64,000 bases of DNA from Leptolinea sp. (GCA_012798535.1 JAAZMZ010000009.1:1-64000); one strand, 5' to 3'. Counted from the stretch's first letter, positions 17,159 through 26,414 are shown. Made by a program: numbers and translations. Notes: generated by a model from the letters alone, not told the origin.

Positions 17159-19111
17159 ATGGTTATGAACATAGATGAAGATAGCGGTACTACCGTTTTA
17201 AGACACGATTCGAAATACGAACCGAACCGGTCCATTCAAACCATGTTGTTTGGACGGCCTCTGGCTACGGCTGATGCCCCGGAACAGACCATAGGTAAGG
17301 CTATCGGTCTGGCGGTTTTTTCGTCAGATGCACTTTCCTCTGTGGCATATGCACCCCAGGAAATGCTCATGATTTTAGCGGCGGCCGGTTCGACAGCCTT
17401 TGGAATATCAGTACCACTGGCTTTTGCCATTTGCGGCTTGCTGGTAATTCTGACATTATCCTATGAGCAGACCATCCATGCCTACCCTGGCGGGGGTGGT
17501 GCTTACATTGTCTCTCGCGATAATCTGGGGGAACTTCCCGCGCAGATCGCCGCTGCCGCCCTGCTTACCGATTACATCCTGACGGTGGCTGTTTCTGTTT
17601 CATCCGGTGTGGCGCAAATCGTTTCTGCTTTTCCAGCATTTTTTAACTTGAAAGTAGAGATTGGTGTGGCCATGGTGCTGTTGATCATGATGATCAATCT
17701 GCGCGGCGTGAAGGAATCGGGATACGCGTTTGCTGTTCCGACGTACTTTTTCCTAATTTCGATGTTCATCACTATCGGGTATGGATTGATTCGATATGCT
17801 ACCGGTACCCTGGGTCAGGTGATCGATGCACCAAGAGATTTCCTTGATTCAATGACGGTTTTGCAACCTGTGACGTTATTCTTAATACTGAAAGCATTCG
17901 CCAGCGGAACAACTGCGTTGACAGGGGTTGAGGCTATCTCGAATGGAATTACGGCATTTAAAGAACCGAGAAGTTCCAATGCTGGTAAAACATTGATCTT
18001 AATGGCAACCATCCTGGGTTCCATGATGCTTGGGATAACGTTTCTTTCCAATCATATAGGCGCACTGCCATCTGAAGAAGAGACATTAATTTCACAACTG
18101 GCCAGAACAGCTTTTGATTCCCGCGGAATACTTTACCTGGTGGTAATTGCCGCCACCACGATCATTTTAGTGATGGCCGCCAATACTGCTTTTGCTGATT
18201 TTCCCCGCTTAAGCGCGCTGGTAGGAAGTGATGGTTTTCTGCCCCGGCAGCTGGCTTTCCGGGGAAGCCGCTTGGTATTCTCACGTGGAATTGTTGCCCT
18301 GTCCGCGATCGCTTCATTGCTGATCATCATCTTCCAGGCTTCTGTAACCAAGTTGATTCCCCTGTACGCCATTGGCGTTTTCTTGAGTTTCACCCTGTCA
18401 CAGGCTGGAATGGCACACCGCTGGTGGAAAACCGGGAAATTAAAAACCGGGGAAGAGATAGTCGAGAGAGGCTCAACCCTGCGGCCGGATAAAAACTGGC
18501 TGTTCAAAATGATCGTTAATGGTTTTGGATCTATCTGCACCGCTGTAGTCATGACTGTCTTTGCTATTACAAAATTCACGGATGGCGCCTATGTGGTCAT
18601 TATCCTGCTGCCCGTGCTTGTCTATTGTTTTTATGCCATTCACCGCCATTACCGCAATCTGGCAAAACATCTATCCATGGAAACATTTGTTTCTGCGGGA
18701 CGCATATCCCGCCACCGGGTGATTCTGCCGATCGGCGGTGTGCACCGCGGCACCCTGGCGGCTCTGCGTTATGCGAAGACTCTCTCTGATGACATCACTG
18801 CCGTTCATGTATCGATCGATGAAGAGGAAACAAGAAAAATCCAACAAAAATGGGAAACCTGGGGCGATGGAACCCGCCTGGTCATACTTGAATCGCCATA
18901 CCGGCTCTTCCTGGAGCCATTGTTGAAATACATTGATGAAATTGATGAAACCAGGCAGGCAAATGACATCATCACGATTGTTGTGCCGGAATTTGTACCG
19001 CGCCACCTGATGGCGAATGCCCTGCACACCCAGACGGCCGTTGAATTGCGCATGGCTTTTCGTTTCCGTAAAGATATCGTGATTACCAGTGTCCCTTACC
19101 AGGTGGACTAG
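17159..19111 (+). CDS. kimA: KimA-like potassium transporter, APC superfamily
   Basis: 650 residues, with twelve hydrophobic segments to about residue 500 and a cytosolic tail. The sequence follows Bacillus KimA (YdaO) closely: FGRPL, AVFSSDALSSVAYAPQE, the YPGGGGAYIVSRDNLGE loop, LTGVEAISNGI, IPLYAIGVFLSFTLSQ and, in the tail, ITAVHVS and VTSVPYQ. KimA is a high-affinity K+/H+ symporter inhibited by c-di-AMP. The start is ATG 17159 or 17165; GGCGGAG lies about 20 bases upstream, beyond a hairpin. It is followed by two RCK/TrkA genes, which supports a potassium role. The c-di-AMP synthase gene is at 3.8 kb. Confidence 0.85.
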   Translation: MVMNIDEDSGTTVLRHDSKYEPNRSIQTMLFGRPLATADAPEQTIGKAIGLAVFSSDALSSVAYAPQEMLMILAAAGSTAFGISVPLAFAICGLLVILTLSYEQTIHAYPGGGGAYIVSRDNLGELPAQIAAAALLTDYILTVAVSVSSGVAQIVSAFPAFFNLKVEIGVAMVLLIMMINLRGVKESGYAFAVPTYFFLISMFITIGYGLIRYATGTLGQVIDAPRDFLDSMTVLQPVTLFLILKAFASGTTALTGVEAISNGITAFKEPRSSNAGKTLILMATILGSMMLGITFLSNHIGALPSEEETLISQLARTAFDSRGILYLVVIAATTIILVMAANTAFADFPRLSALVGSDGFLPRQLAFRGSRLVFSRGIVALSAIASLLIIIFQASVTKLIPLYAIGVFLSFTLSQAGMAHRWWKTGKLKTGEEIVERGSTLRPDKNWLFKMIVNGFGSICTAVVMTVFAITKFTDGAYVVIILLPVLVYCFYAIHRHYRNLAKHLSMETFVSAGRISRHRVILPIGGVHRGTLAALRYAKTLSDDITAVHVSIDEEETRKIQQKWETWGDGTRLVILESPYRLFLEPLLKYIDEIDETRQANDIITIVVPEFVPRHLMANALHTQTAVELRMAFRFRKDIVITSVPYQVD

Positions 19112-19122
19112 GGAGAAGAAAG

Positions 19123-19788
19123 ATGAAAGTAATAGTGATAGGCTGTGGCCGGCTCGGAGCTGAGTTATCGTATAACCTGTTCAAACGAGGGCATGAAGTC
19201 TCGGTGATCGACAATATCCCTGCATCCTTTAATAATCTGCCGGCTGATTTTCAGGGTCGGTTAAATGAAGGAGAGGCCTTATGCCAGGATGTCCTGCACA
19301 GGGCAGGGATAGAAAATGCGGATGCCGTCGCGGCTGTGACCAATTCAGATCCGCTCAACGCAGTGGCAGCTTATGTTGCCAAGACGATCTACAAAGTACC
19401 CAATGTGCTTGCCCGGAATTATGATCCACATAGTCGGGAGCTCTTTGAATATTTCGGCCTGCAGACAGTCAGTTCAACAAGTTGGGGAGCGCAACGTATG
19501 GAGGAATTGATCTTCCATTCGGATATCCGTACGGTTTTTTCCGCCGGCAACGGCGAAGTCGAACTGTATGAGGTCGTGATCAACGATCTGTGGGATGGAA
19601 AAACATTCGATGAACTGATCGATTGTGAGGATTGTCTGCCAGTATCCTTAACCCGGGCGGGTAGAGCCATTATTCCCACACGCCAGACAATTATTCGCAG
19701 CGGCGATGTCGCATTGATCAGCGCAACATTTGAAGGTATTGAGAACCTGCGCCGCCGATTAAGAAACGTGGATAAGCAGGAGGCCTGA
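19123..19788 (+). CDS. TrkA/RCK potassium-uptake regulatory protein
   Basis: 221 residues: an N-terminal RCK_N Rossmann domain with GCGRLGAEL (8-16) and acidic VIDN, then an RCK_C domain (about 140-215). Such proteins gate potassium transporters in response to NAD(H), ATP or c-di-AMP. It begins 11 bases after kimA, with GGGAGAAG upstream. It is the first of two tandem RCK genes. No TrkH/KtrB channel gene is in the window, so it may act on the KimA-like protein or on a channel encoded elsewhere. Confidence 0.9.
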   Translation: MKVIVIGCGRLGAELSYNLFKRGHEVSVIDNIPASFNNLPADFQGRLNEGEALCQDVLHRAGIENADAVAAVTNSDPLNAVAAYVAKTIYKVPNVLARNYDPHSRELFEYFGLQTVSSTSWGAQRMEELIFHSDIRTVFSAGNGEVELYEVVINDLWDGKTFDELIDCEDCLPVSLTRAGRAIIPTRQTIIRSGDVALISATFEGIENLRRRLRNVDKQEA

Positions 19789-19789
19789 T

Positions 19790-20476
19790 ATGTTTGTCGT
19801 TATCGTAGGTGGCGGCCGAACCGGTACCCAACTCGCCAAAACATTGATCCAACAGGATCATACGGTGCATGTGATAGAAAACCGCTCCGATATCCTTTCC
19901 ATGATTCACCATGAGTTGCCCACAGAAGCCATCTTTCAGGGTAATCCTCTGGATCCCCTCATTCTTGATCAGGCGGGGGTGAAATCCGCAGATGTTCTTG
20001 CTGCTGTTACCACCCGTGATGAAGTCAATCTGGCGGTATGCCATTTTGTCCGGTTGAAATACAATGTCCCCCGCACCATTGCCCGCGTAAATAATCCCCG
20101 CGACGCATGGTTGTTCGATAAAGTTTTTAATGTGGATGTCGCCGTGAATCAATCTGCCATCATGTCGCATGTGATCGAAGAGGAAATGTCGATGGGAGAT
20201 ATGATGACATTGCTAAAACTTCGCCGTGGAAACTATTCTCTGGTCACCGAGAAGATTCCCGAAGGTGCCAAAGCTGTTGGCATGATGTTAAAAGATTCCG
20301 ATCTTCCCGAACACTGTGTCATTGCCGCTATCATCCGCAAAGGTGAAGTTGTTGTTCCACGCGGAATTTCCATATTCGAAAAAGATGATGAGGTTCTCGC
20401 GATCACAGACCCTGAAGGCGCAAAACAACTTTCGGACCTGTTCGATTCACCAAAGACCGATAATGGAGATGAATAA
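19790..20476 (+). CDS. Second TrkA/RCK potassium-uptake regulatory protein
   Basis: 228 residues with GGGRTGTQLAKTL (7-19), VIENRSD and a C-terminal RCK_C domain (about 138-220, ending EDDEVLAITDPEGAKQL). It starts one base after the preceding RCK gene. The two share the fold but have clearly diverged, so they may form a hetero-oligomeric ring or be separate sensors. It is the last gene before the ribosomal L34 promoter. Confidence 0.9.
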   Translation: MFVVIVGGGRTGTQLAKTLIQQDHTVHVIENRSDILSMIHHELPTEAIFQGNPLDPLILDQAGVKSADVLAAVTTRDEVNLAVCHFVRLKYNVPRTIARVNNPRDAWLFDKVFNVDVAVNQSAIMSHVIEEEMSMGDMMTLLKLRRGNYSLVTEKIPEGAKAVGMMLKDSDLPEHCVIAAIIRKGEVVVPRGISIFEKDDEVLAITDPEGAKQLSDLFDSPKTDNGDE

Positions 20477-20505
20477 TCTCTGTAACAGACAGAGTCAGAC
20501 AAAAC

Positions 20506-20534
20506 TTGACTGACTCCATCCCATAGGTTACAAT
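20506..20534 (+). promoter_or_regulatory. Promoter of the rpmH-rnpA-yidC operon
   Basis: TTGACT (20506-20511), a 17-base spacer, TACAAT (20529-20534), about 55 bases before rpmH. Confidence 0.75.
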
Positions 20535-20588
20535 TTAACTTCTTGTATTAAGCTTAATTGCATTCTTCCTGGCTTGAAAGGGTAAAGC

Positions 20589-20759
20589 ATGACCAAACGG
20601 ACTTATCAACCAAAAATCCGCCGCCGTGTACGAGTTCACGGTTTTCGCGCTCGTATGGCGACTGCTGACGGGCGTGAAGTATTGAAACGCCGCCGCTTGC
20701 GAGGTCGTCACACATTAACTGTGTCCTGTAATAATCATGTGAAACGGATCCGCTGGTAA
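20589..20759 (+). CDS. rpmH: 50S ribosomal protein L34
   Basis: 56 residues. The start MTKRTYQPK and the core [25 protein letters not shown] are diagnostic of L34. The usual protein is about 44-47 residues and ends soon after the KGR segment; here about a dozen extra residues ([13 protein letters not shown]) follow. The stop is clear and the tail is basic. It heads the conserved rpmH-rnpA-yidD-yidC-khpB order. AAAGGG precedes the start. Confidence 0.95.
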   Translation: MTKRTYQPKIRRRVRVHGFRARMATADGREVLKRRRLRGRHTLTVSCNNHVKRIRW

Positions 20760-20846
20760 AGCGAATCCTGAATGGCGGTCATCCGGTGTTCGGTTGGCCA
20801 CTGCAGAAATGGATCCGTGCAATCGTTCAGGGATTAAGGTAGATGG

Positions 20847-21194
20847 GTGAAACGCAGGTTTCGCCTGACCCGATCCAATGATATAAAGCGGGTGCGGCGT
20901 TTTGGAAAATCCTATGCCCACCCGCTTGTAGTGTTGATTGTTGATAACACCGAAGATACTACCCAGAGGATTGCTGTTATTACCGGAAAGTCACTTGGTG
21001 GAGCAGTAACCCGAAATCTTATCCGCAGACGGTTGAAAGCGATATGCGGCAGGTTCTTACCAGACATGAGATGCGGTTTTCAGGCAGTATTGATCGGTCG
21101 TGAGCCCTCCCAGCGGGCATCCTATGAAGAGCTGGAATGCGCTTTACTGCAGATGTTTCGACAGGCAGGATTGATCATTAAAACTTATGGATGA
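20847..21194 (+). CDS. rnpA: Ribonuclease P protein component
   Basis: 115 residues from GTG 20847. The N-terminal [19 protein letters not shown] and the RNR-box variant [12 protein letters not shown] identify RnpA, the basic protein that helps the catalytic RNA cut tRNA 5' leaders. It lies 87 bases after rpmH, as is usual, and its last 8 bases overlap yidD. The leader of rnpA contains nothing I recognise. Confidence 0.93.
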   Translation: MKRRFRLTRSNDIKRVRRFGKSYAHPLVVLIVDNTEDTTQRIAVITGKSLGGAVTRNLIRRRLKAICGRFLPDMRCGFQAVLIGREPSQRASYEELECALLQMFRQAGLIIKTYG

Positions 21195-21480
21195 TGAACC
21201 ACAGGTTCTTGAACGGTATCACGATGAAAAACGTGTGCGTGATATCCCTTTAACAATCAGCAATCTCCCGCGAATCGTCCTGCTGGGATTGATCCGTCTG
21301 TATCAATCAGTCATCAGTCCGATGATGCCATCTGATACCTGTCGATTTTACCCGTCATGTTCACATTATGGATACCAGGCGATTTACAAATACGGCGCGT
21401 TCAAAGGAACCATAATGGCTGTCTGGCGGGTATTGCGTTGTAATCCTTTCAATCCGGGTGGATATGATCCTGTTCCGTAA
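21187..21480 (+). CDS. yidD: Membrane protein insertion efficiency factor YidD
   Basis: 97 residues. The DUF37 core is complete: [32 protein letters not shown] and the [16 protein letters not shown] end. The N-terminal 30 residues are an extension compared with the usual 70-85. YidD helps YidC-dependent membrane insertion. The gene overlaps rnpA by 8 bases. A PQQ-type lipoprotein gene separates it from yidC. Confidence 0.93.
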   Translation: MDDEPQVLERYHDEKRVRDIPLTISNLPRIVLLGLIRLYQSVISPMMPSDTCRFYPSCSHYGYQAIYKYGAFKGTIMAVWRVLRCNPFNPGGYDPVP

Positions 21481-21513
21481 AATCAGATCATATATTTAAG
21501 AAAGCAGAGATAA

Positions 21514-22602
21514 ATGCGAAAAAGTAGAATCCCCCTCTTGCTTGTTTTGATATCGATGTCTGTGGCTTTAACTGCCTGCACCGGAGCAATTCCGGATAGA
21601 AGCTGGCCGGAAAGCCTGGTGGTTGATAATACCATCTACACAGCCTCTCAATCTTACATATTTGCCGTTGATGGTGAAACCGGTAAAGAACTGGATCCGA
21701 AGCGGTTCCCGAAGGATGCGGAAGGTGCTACGGCTTTCGGTTCAACACCATCTCTGATAGATGACCAACTGTATATTGGTGATTATGCCTCCCAATTACG
21801 CATAGTTGCCAAGAATCTGTCATCCCAATCAGCGATTGTTAAAGACGCAACCGGCCGATTCTTATCTTCACCGGTGGCGTTTGGCGATTTGATCCTGGCA
21901 GCCAATGCTGATCACAATCTATATGCCTTTGATAAGAGCCTTAAACTAAAATGGAAGTTTACGGCCAAGAACAGCATCTGGACAAAACCGGTAATATTTG
22001 ATGATTTGATCTTTGTGTCATCAACGGATAAAAGTGTTTATGCTCTGAAACAGAACGCCAGCAAGGATGGCGTTGACGTGGTTTGGTCTAAAGATCTGGG
22101 AGGTTCTGTATTTTTCAGTCAGACGATCGATGAAAATGGTATCCTTTATATTGGTACATTAAATAATGAATTGTTTGCGATCGACGCCAAATCCGGAAAC
22201 ATCAACTGGCAGGTAAAGACGGCAGGTACGGTGTGGGCACCGGTAGTTGTTCTTGGAGACAGGTTGTTCGCGGGAGACCAGTCTGGAAAAATATTTGCTC
22301 TTAACATCAAAGACGGCAGCCAGGTCTGGGAATACGATGCTGGCTCTCCGGTGATCGGGGGGGTGGCTGTCCGGGAGACAAGCTTATTTGCCGGCACTCA
22401 GAAAGGCCAGGCTATATGTATTTCAAAGGAAGATAATCCGGCCAACCGCATGTTATGGACGAAAGAGGTTGGTGGTAAACTTTATTCAACCCCGGTTTTT
22501 ACCCAGTCGTACGTGGTCTTTGGCGGGATGGAGGGTGACAATACCCTGACGGCAATCAAATTCAACGGCGATTCTGGTTGGACTTTTAAACCCTCCAAAT
22601 AG
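21514..22602 (+). CDS. PQQ-repeat beta-propeller lipoprotein (BamB-like)
   Basis: 362 residues. The signal peptide ends in a lipobox, LTAC, with Cys near residue 22, so the mature protein is lipid-anchored outside the membrane. The rest is a run of PQQ-type propeller repeats of about 40 residues, with recurring patterns such as LYIGD...L.A......W and G.IFALNIKDGSQVWEYDAGSPV. The fold resembles BamB, the outer-membrane assembly lipoprotein, but these repeats are common and identity with BamB is not claimed. Its place between yidD and yidC, in the same direction with short gaps, suggests a role in membrane-protein insertion or folding. Confidence 0.82.
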   Translation: MRKSRIPLLLVLISMSVALTACTGAIPDRSWPESLVVDNTIYTASQSYIFAVDGETGKELDPKRFPKDAEGATAFGSTPSLIDDQLYIGDYASQLRIVAKNLSSQSAIVKDATGRFLSSPVAFGDLILAANADHNLYAFDKSLKLKWKFTAKNSIWTKPVIFDDLIFVSSTDKSVYALKQNASKDGVDVVWSKDLGGSVFFSQTIDENGILYIGTLNNELFAIDAKSGNINWQVKTAGTVWAPVVVLGDRLFAGDQSGKIFALNIKDGSQVWEYDAGSPVIGGVAVRETSLFAGTQKGQAICISKEDNPANRMLWTKEVGGKLYSTPVFTQSYVVFGGMEGDNTLTAIKFNGDSGWTFKPSK

Positions 22603-22610
22603 AGGCTACT

Positions 22611-23384
22611 ATGTGGGATGCTTTTGTCAGTTTTATGATTAATGTTCTGCTCTATATTTACAATGCTTTCGGGCAGAACTTTGGTATCGCGATCATTCTC
22701 TTCACTCTTCTGGTTCGCCTGGCTACTCACCCCTTGACAGTAAAACAGTTAAAGGGTGCTTCTGCCATGCAGGAAATGCAAAAAGATAAGCGCTGGATCG
22801 AAGCGCAGAAGAAATATAAGAACGATAAAGAGAAATTATCTCAGGAACAGATGAAGTTGTATAAGGAGCTGGGCGTCAACCCTTTCGATAGTTGTCTGCC
22901 AACATTGATCCAACTGCCGATCATCATTGGCCTGTATCAGGCGGTGATCCAATCACTGGCATCCACTCCGTTCGACATTGTGCAATTGACCAACAAGATC
23001 TATGCCGGTTTTCTAAACATCAGCCAGCTGTTCCCGTTAAATAACCGCTTTTTATGGCTGGATCTAAGTAAGCCGGATCTTATACATATTGCAGGTATTC
23101 CATTTCCCATTCCCATCCTGGCGGTTCTGGTGGTGATCACCACATATGTTCAATCCAAGTTGACCACACCACCACCTGCCAGTCCGGATGATCAGAGCGC
23201 GCAAATGACTGGCATGATGACCATCTATATGCCACTTCTGATGGGATGGATGGCATTCACTCTGGCATCGGGATTATCGCTGTATTTTGTGGTATCAAAC
23301 CTTATCGGTATCGGGCAATATGCGATTCTGGGGAAAGTCAACTGGCGAAATTTGCTGCCTTCTCGTAAACCGGCAAAGGTATAA
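22611..23384 (+). CDS. yidC: Membrane protein insertase YidC/Oxa1
   Basis: 257 residues with about five membrane helices and the 60KD_IMP core: PLTVKQLKGASAMQEMQ, the cytosolic hairpin, LPTLIQLPIIIGLYQAV and a YMPLLMGWMAFTLASGLSLYFVVSNLIGIGQ end. The length matches the short Gram-positive type without the large periplasmic domain; no lipobox is present. It inserts membrane proteins alone or with Sec. It starts 8 bases after the lipoprotein gene and is followed by khpB. Confidence 0.94.
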   Translation: MWDAFVSFMINVLLYIYNAFGQNFGIAIILFTLLVRLATHPLTVKQLKGASAMQEMQKDKRWIEAQKKYKNDKEKLSQEQMKLYKELGVNPFDSCLPTLIQLPIIIGLYQAVIQSLASTPFDIVQLTNKIYAGFLNISQLFPLNNRFLWLDLSKPDLIHIAGIPFPIPILAVLVVITTYVQSKLTTPPPASPDDQSAQMTGMMTIYMPLLMGWMAFTLASGLSLYFVVSNLIGIGQYAILGKVNWRNLLPSRKPAKV

Positions 23385-23405
23385 GTCTATTTACAGGGAG
23401 CGAAC

Positions 23406-24152
23406 ATGGGACAGGAGAAAACAACACTCGAGATCATCGCCCCGACAGTGGATGAAGCAGTCAGCCGAGGTTTGGAACAATTGGGTATCAATCGGGAAGC
23501 CGTGGATATTGAGATTCTTGATTCGGGCAGCAAAGGACTCTTTGGCATTGGCGGTCGTCAGGCCAGAGTCCGCCTGGTACTGAAGGAGCCTCAAGCGGCA
23601 ACACCGTCGGGTAAAAAGCCGGATAGTATATATGAATCAGAGAAAGTCCCTTCCGATAAAGCGGAAATTTCATCTGAAGAGGATGAGGTACTACGGACGT
23701 CTCGTGAAACAGTGAAAGAGCTTCTCGAAAAGATGAAAGTCTTCGCTCGGGTGACGGCGCATTATGCCGAACCGGAAGAGCAGGGGGCAGAACGCCAGGT
23801 GATGGTGGATATCAATGGCGATGACCTGTCCATCCTTATCGGGCGTCGCACGGAAACTCTCAATGCTCTTCAGTACATCGCCAGTTTGATCGTCAGTAAA
23901 GAGCTGGAGCAGTGGGTTCCACTGGTCATTGATATTCAGGGATACCGGTCGCGGCGCACCCGGCAGTTGCAGCAACTGGCACGGCGGATGGCCGAGCAGG
24001 CCGTACATACCGGAAAACGTCAAATGTTGGAACCGATGCCGGCCAATGAACGCCGTATCATTCACATGGAATTGTCTTCGAATGGTCAGGTGATCACTGA
24101 AAGTACCGGTGAAGAACCCAATCGAAAAGTGACCATCATCCCTAAGAAATGA
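23406..24152 (+). CDS. khpB: RNA-binding protein KhpB (Jag/EloR)
   Basis: 248 residues in the Jag layout: a Jag_N domain (about 5-55, with the DSGSKGLFGIGG motif), a linker rich in charged residues, a KH domain (about 110-180, with DLSILIGRRTETLNALQYI as the GxxG loop), and an R3H domain (about 185-245) with the RRIIHMEL motif. It binds RNA and in Gram-positive bacteria links cell elongation to membrane insertion. Its position after yidC is the common one. GGGAGCG precedes the ATG. Confidence 0.93.
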   Translation: MGQEKTTLEIIAPTVDEAVSRGLEQLGINREAVDIEILDSGSKGLFGIGGRQARVRLVLKEPQAATPSGKKPDSIYESEKVPSDKAEISSEEDEVLRTSRETVKELLEKMKVFARVTAHYAEPEEQGAERQVMVDINGDDLSILIGRRTETLNALQYIASLIVSKELEQWVPLVIDIQGYRSRRTRQLQQLARRMAEQAVHTGKRQMLEPMPANERRIIHMELSSNGQVITESTGEEPNRKVTIIPKK

Positions 24153-24176
24153 TTGCCAAAAACCGGAGGTAAAGGT

Positions 24177-25520
24177 ATGAATCCTTCTCCCGAAAGACAA
24201 TCCGCCCATCGACCGCTTCGCGCGGTCGATATCATTATCAAAAAACGTGATGGACAGATTCTGTCCACTGAAGAGATCAACTACTTTATTAAGGGATATA
24301 CAACCGGTGAAATCCCGGATTATCAGGCATCAGCATTATTGATGGCCATACTGCTGCAAGGTATGACCGATCAGGAATCCACAGACCTGACTATGGCTAT
24401 GGCATATTCGGGGGAGGTGCTTGATCTTTCACCGATCATCGGGAATGCGGTCGATAAGCACTCGACCGGCGGAGTGGGGGATAAAACAACGCTGGTGGTG
24501 GAACCGCTGGTGGCAGCCTGTGGGCTGAAGGTGGCGAAGATGTCAGGACGGGGGCTGGGATTCAGCGGCGGTACTCTCGATAAACTGGAGTCCATTCCCG
24601 GTTACCGGGTTAACCTGACGCAAAAAGAATTCCTCGCGCAGGTGGCGAGGATTGGGATCGTCCTTTCCGGACAGAGTGCCGACCTGGCACCGGCGGATGG
24701 CAAGCTCTACGCGCTGCGTGATGTGACCGGGACTGTGCCGTCCATTCCGCTCATAGCGTCTTCCATTATGAGTAAGAAGATCGCCGCTGGTGCTCAGACC
24801 ATTGTCCTGGATGTCAAGACCGGAAATGGCGCTTTTATGCAGACCATGGAAGATGCCCGCAAACTCGCCGAATTAATGGTGTCCATCGGACGCCTTTCCG
24901 GCCGTAAGGTTGTGGCTTTGCTTTCTGATATGAATCAACCTCTGGGCTGCGCCGTAGGTAATGCTCTTGAAACAGCGGAAGCCATCCAGACATTAAAAGG
25001 TGCCGGTCCGCGCGATTTTCGGGAACACTGTCTGGAAGCTGCCAGCTATCTGCTGCTTTCCGGCGGGAAAGTCACCACACTTGAAGCCGCCCGCCAGATG
25101 GCCGAAGCAGCCCTAGAAAATGGAACCGCCTATGAGAAATTCCGGCTGTTGGTACAGGCACAGGGAGGTGACCTGCGCGTGGTTGACGATCCGTCTCTTC
25201 TTCCACAGGCTGCCTGTATTCGAACGGTTAATGCCTTGCAGGCAGGGTGGATCGCCGGTATCCATGCCCGCACGATTGGAGAAACGGTCATTCTGCTGGG
25301 AGGAGGACGCGCTAAAAAGACCGATTCCATCGATTATGCGGTTGGAGTGGTCGTACACATAAAAGTGGGCGACCGGATAGAAGCCGGACAACCTCTGGTT
25401 ACCATACATGCCAGAAGTGAGGTAGATATCCAACTTGCTGAACAACAGATTCTCTCCGCCATATCCTGGAGTGACCGGCCAACCGAAGCGTTGCCGCTCT
25501 TTTATGGCGTGGTGCAATAG
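24177..25520 (+). CDS. Pyrimidine-nucleoside / thymidine phosphorylase
   Basis: 447 residues from ATG 24177, which has GGAGG seven bases upstream; a TTG eight codons earlier is less likely. The phosphate and substrate motifs KHSTGGVGDKTTL, SGRGLGFSGGTLDKLESIPG, SADLAPADGKLYALRD and KTGNGAFM are present, with a C-terminal PYNP domain ending in a typical ARSE segment. It cleaves thymidine, and perhaps uridine, with phosphate to the base and (deoxy)ribose-1-phosphate. Whether it is deoA or pdp cannot be told with certainty, so no symbol is given. Confidence 0.93.
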   Translation: MNPSPERQSAHRPLRAVDIIIKKRDGQILSTEEINYFIKGYTTGEIPDYQASALLMAILLQGMTDQESTDLTMAMAYSGEVLDLSPIIGNAVDKHSTGGVGDKTTLVVEPLVAACGLKVAKMSGRGLGFSGGTLDKLESIPGYRVNLTQKEFLAQVARIGIVLSGQSADLAPADGKLYALRDVTGTVPSIPLIASSIMSKKIAAGAQTIVLDVKTGNGAFMQTMEDARKLAELMVSIGRLSGRKVVALLSDMNQPLGCAVGNALETAEAIQTLKGAGPRDFREHCLEAASYLLLSGGKVTTLEAARQMAEAALENGTAYEKFRLLVQAQGGDLRVVDDPSLLPQAACIRTVNALQAGWIAGIHARTIGETVILLGGGRAKKTDSIDYAVGVVVHIKVGDRIEAGQPLVTIHARSEVDIQLAEQQILSAISWSDRPTEALPLFYGVVQ

Positions 25521-25529
25521 AAATTGACA

Positions 25530-26414
25530 ATGGACTTCGCTTCCCGTGCGGAATACCGAAGCAGAATCGAACAGGTGGTCGTTTATATCAACGAGCACCT
25601 GAACGGGCATCTGGATCTGGCAGCTGTCGCCGCCGTGAGTCACTTCTCACCGTATCATTTTCACCGCATATTCCATGGTGCCATGAATGAAACACCTCAG
25701 GCGTATATCAACCGCCTGCGTTTGGAGCGCGCCGCAAATTACCTGATGAAGTCCAAAAGTATGTCGGTGACCGATATTGCTCTAGCCTGTGGTTTTTCCT
25801 CCTCTTCCACTTTCGCGCGGGCTTTCAAGCAGCATTTTGGCGTATCTGCCAGAGAGTATGCCAGTGGACGATATCTTAGGTCTCTGGCAGACGCCTGTAA
25901 TTCACAGGTTTGCACAATGGCCGCGGGAGAGACTCCCGCCTGGAATGTTGAAATCAAGGATATCCCCCCGCTTCATCTGGCCTGTCTTCCCTGTCTTCAG
26001 GGTTATTCACTGCCACAAATCTGCGGAACCTGGGAACGTCTGGAGCGCTGGGCGGTGGCTCACAGGGCTGTGCGTCCGGATACTATTCGACTGGGAATCT
26101 CCATGGATGATCCCACGATCACATCCGAGGAAAAATGCCGCTATCTGGCGGCCATGACCATCCGCGAGGAAATCAAACGGGACCGCCTGGTAAGCATCAT
26201 GGATGTGCCGGCCATGACCTGCGCCGTTTTCCATGTGGAATTGCTGATCGACCAGTTCCAGAATTATTACCAATCGGTATATCGCGACTGGCTGCCGGAC
26301 AGTGGGTTAGAGCCCGCGGATTTTCCCTGTTATGAGGTATATCTCCAGCCGCCATCAGAAAGTATCGGGGACGCCTATCGCATGGATATCCATATCCCGG
26401 TGGTACCCATTTAA
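25530..26414 (+). CDS. AraC-family regulator with GyrI-like effector domain
   Basis: 294 residues from ATG 25530, nine bases after the phosphorylase stop. The N-terminal AraC-type double helix-turn-helix (about 8-108) includes HFSPYHFHRIF and the second-helix signature DIALACGFSSSSTFARAFKQHFGVSAREY. The C-terminal half (about 130-292) is a GyrI-like effector-binding fold (ending MDIHIPV). Proteins of this build, such as Rob and SoxS relatives, sense small hydrophobic molecules. Target genes are unknown. The neighbouring C45 hydrolase at 26.5 kb is a possible one, although it has its own leader. Confidence 0.9.
   Translation: MDFASRAEYRSRIEQVVVYINEHLNGHLDLAAVAAVSHFSPYHFHRIFHGAMNETPQAYINRLRLERAANYLMKSKSMSVTDIALACGFSSSSTFARAFKQHFGVSAREYASGRYLRSLADACNSQVCTMAAGETPAWNVEIKDIPPLHLACLPCLQGYSLPQICGTWERLERWAVAHRAVRPDTIRLGISMDDPTITSEEKCRYLAAMTIREEIKRDRLVSIMDVPAMTCAVFHVELLIDQFQNYYQSVYRDWLPDSGLEPADFPCYEVYLQPPSESIGDAYRMDIHIPVVPI

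Noticed and set aside
20477-20588. Replication origin next to rpmH
   Set aside because: No dnaA gene or cluster of DnaA boxes (TTATCCACA type) is seen, despite the rpmH-rnpA-yidC neighbourhood.
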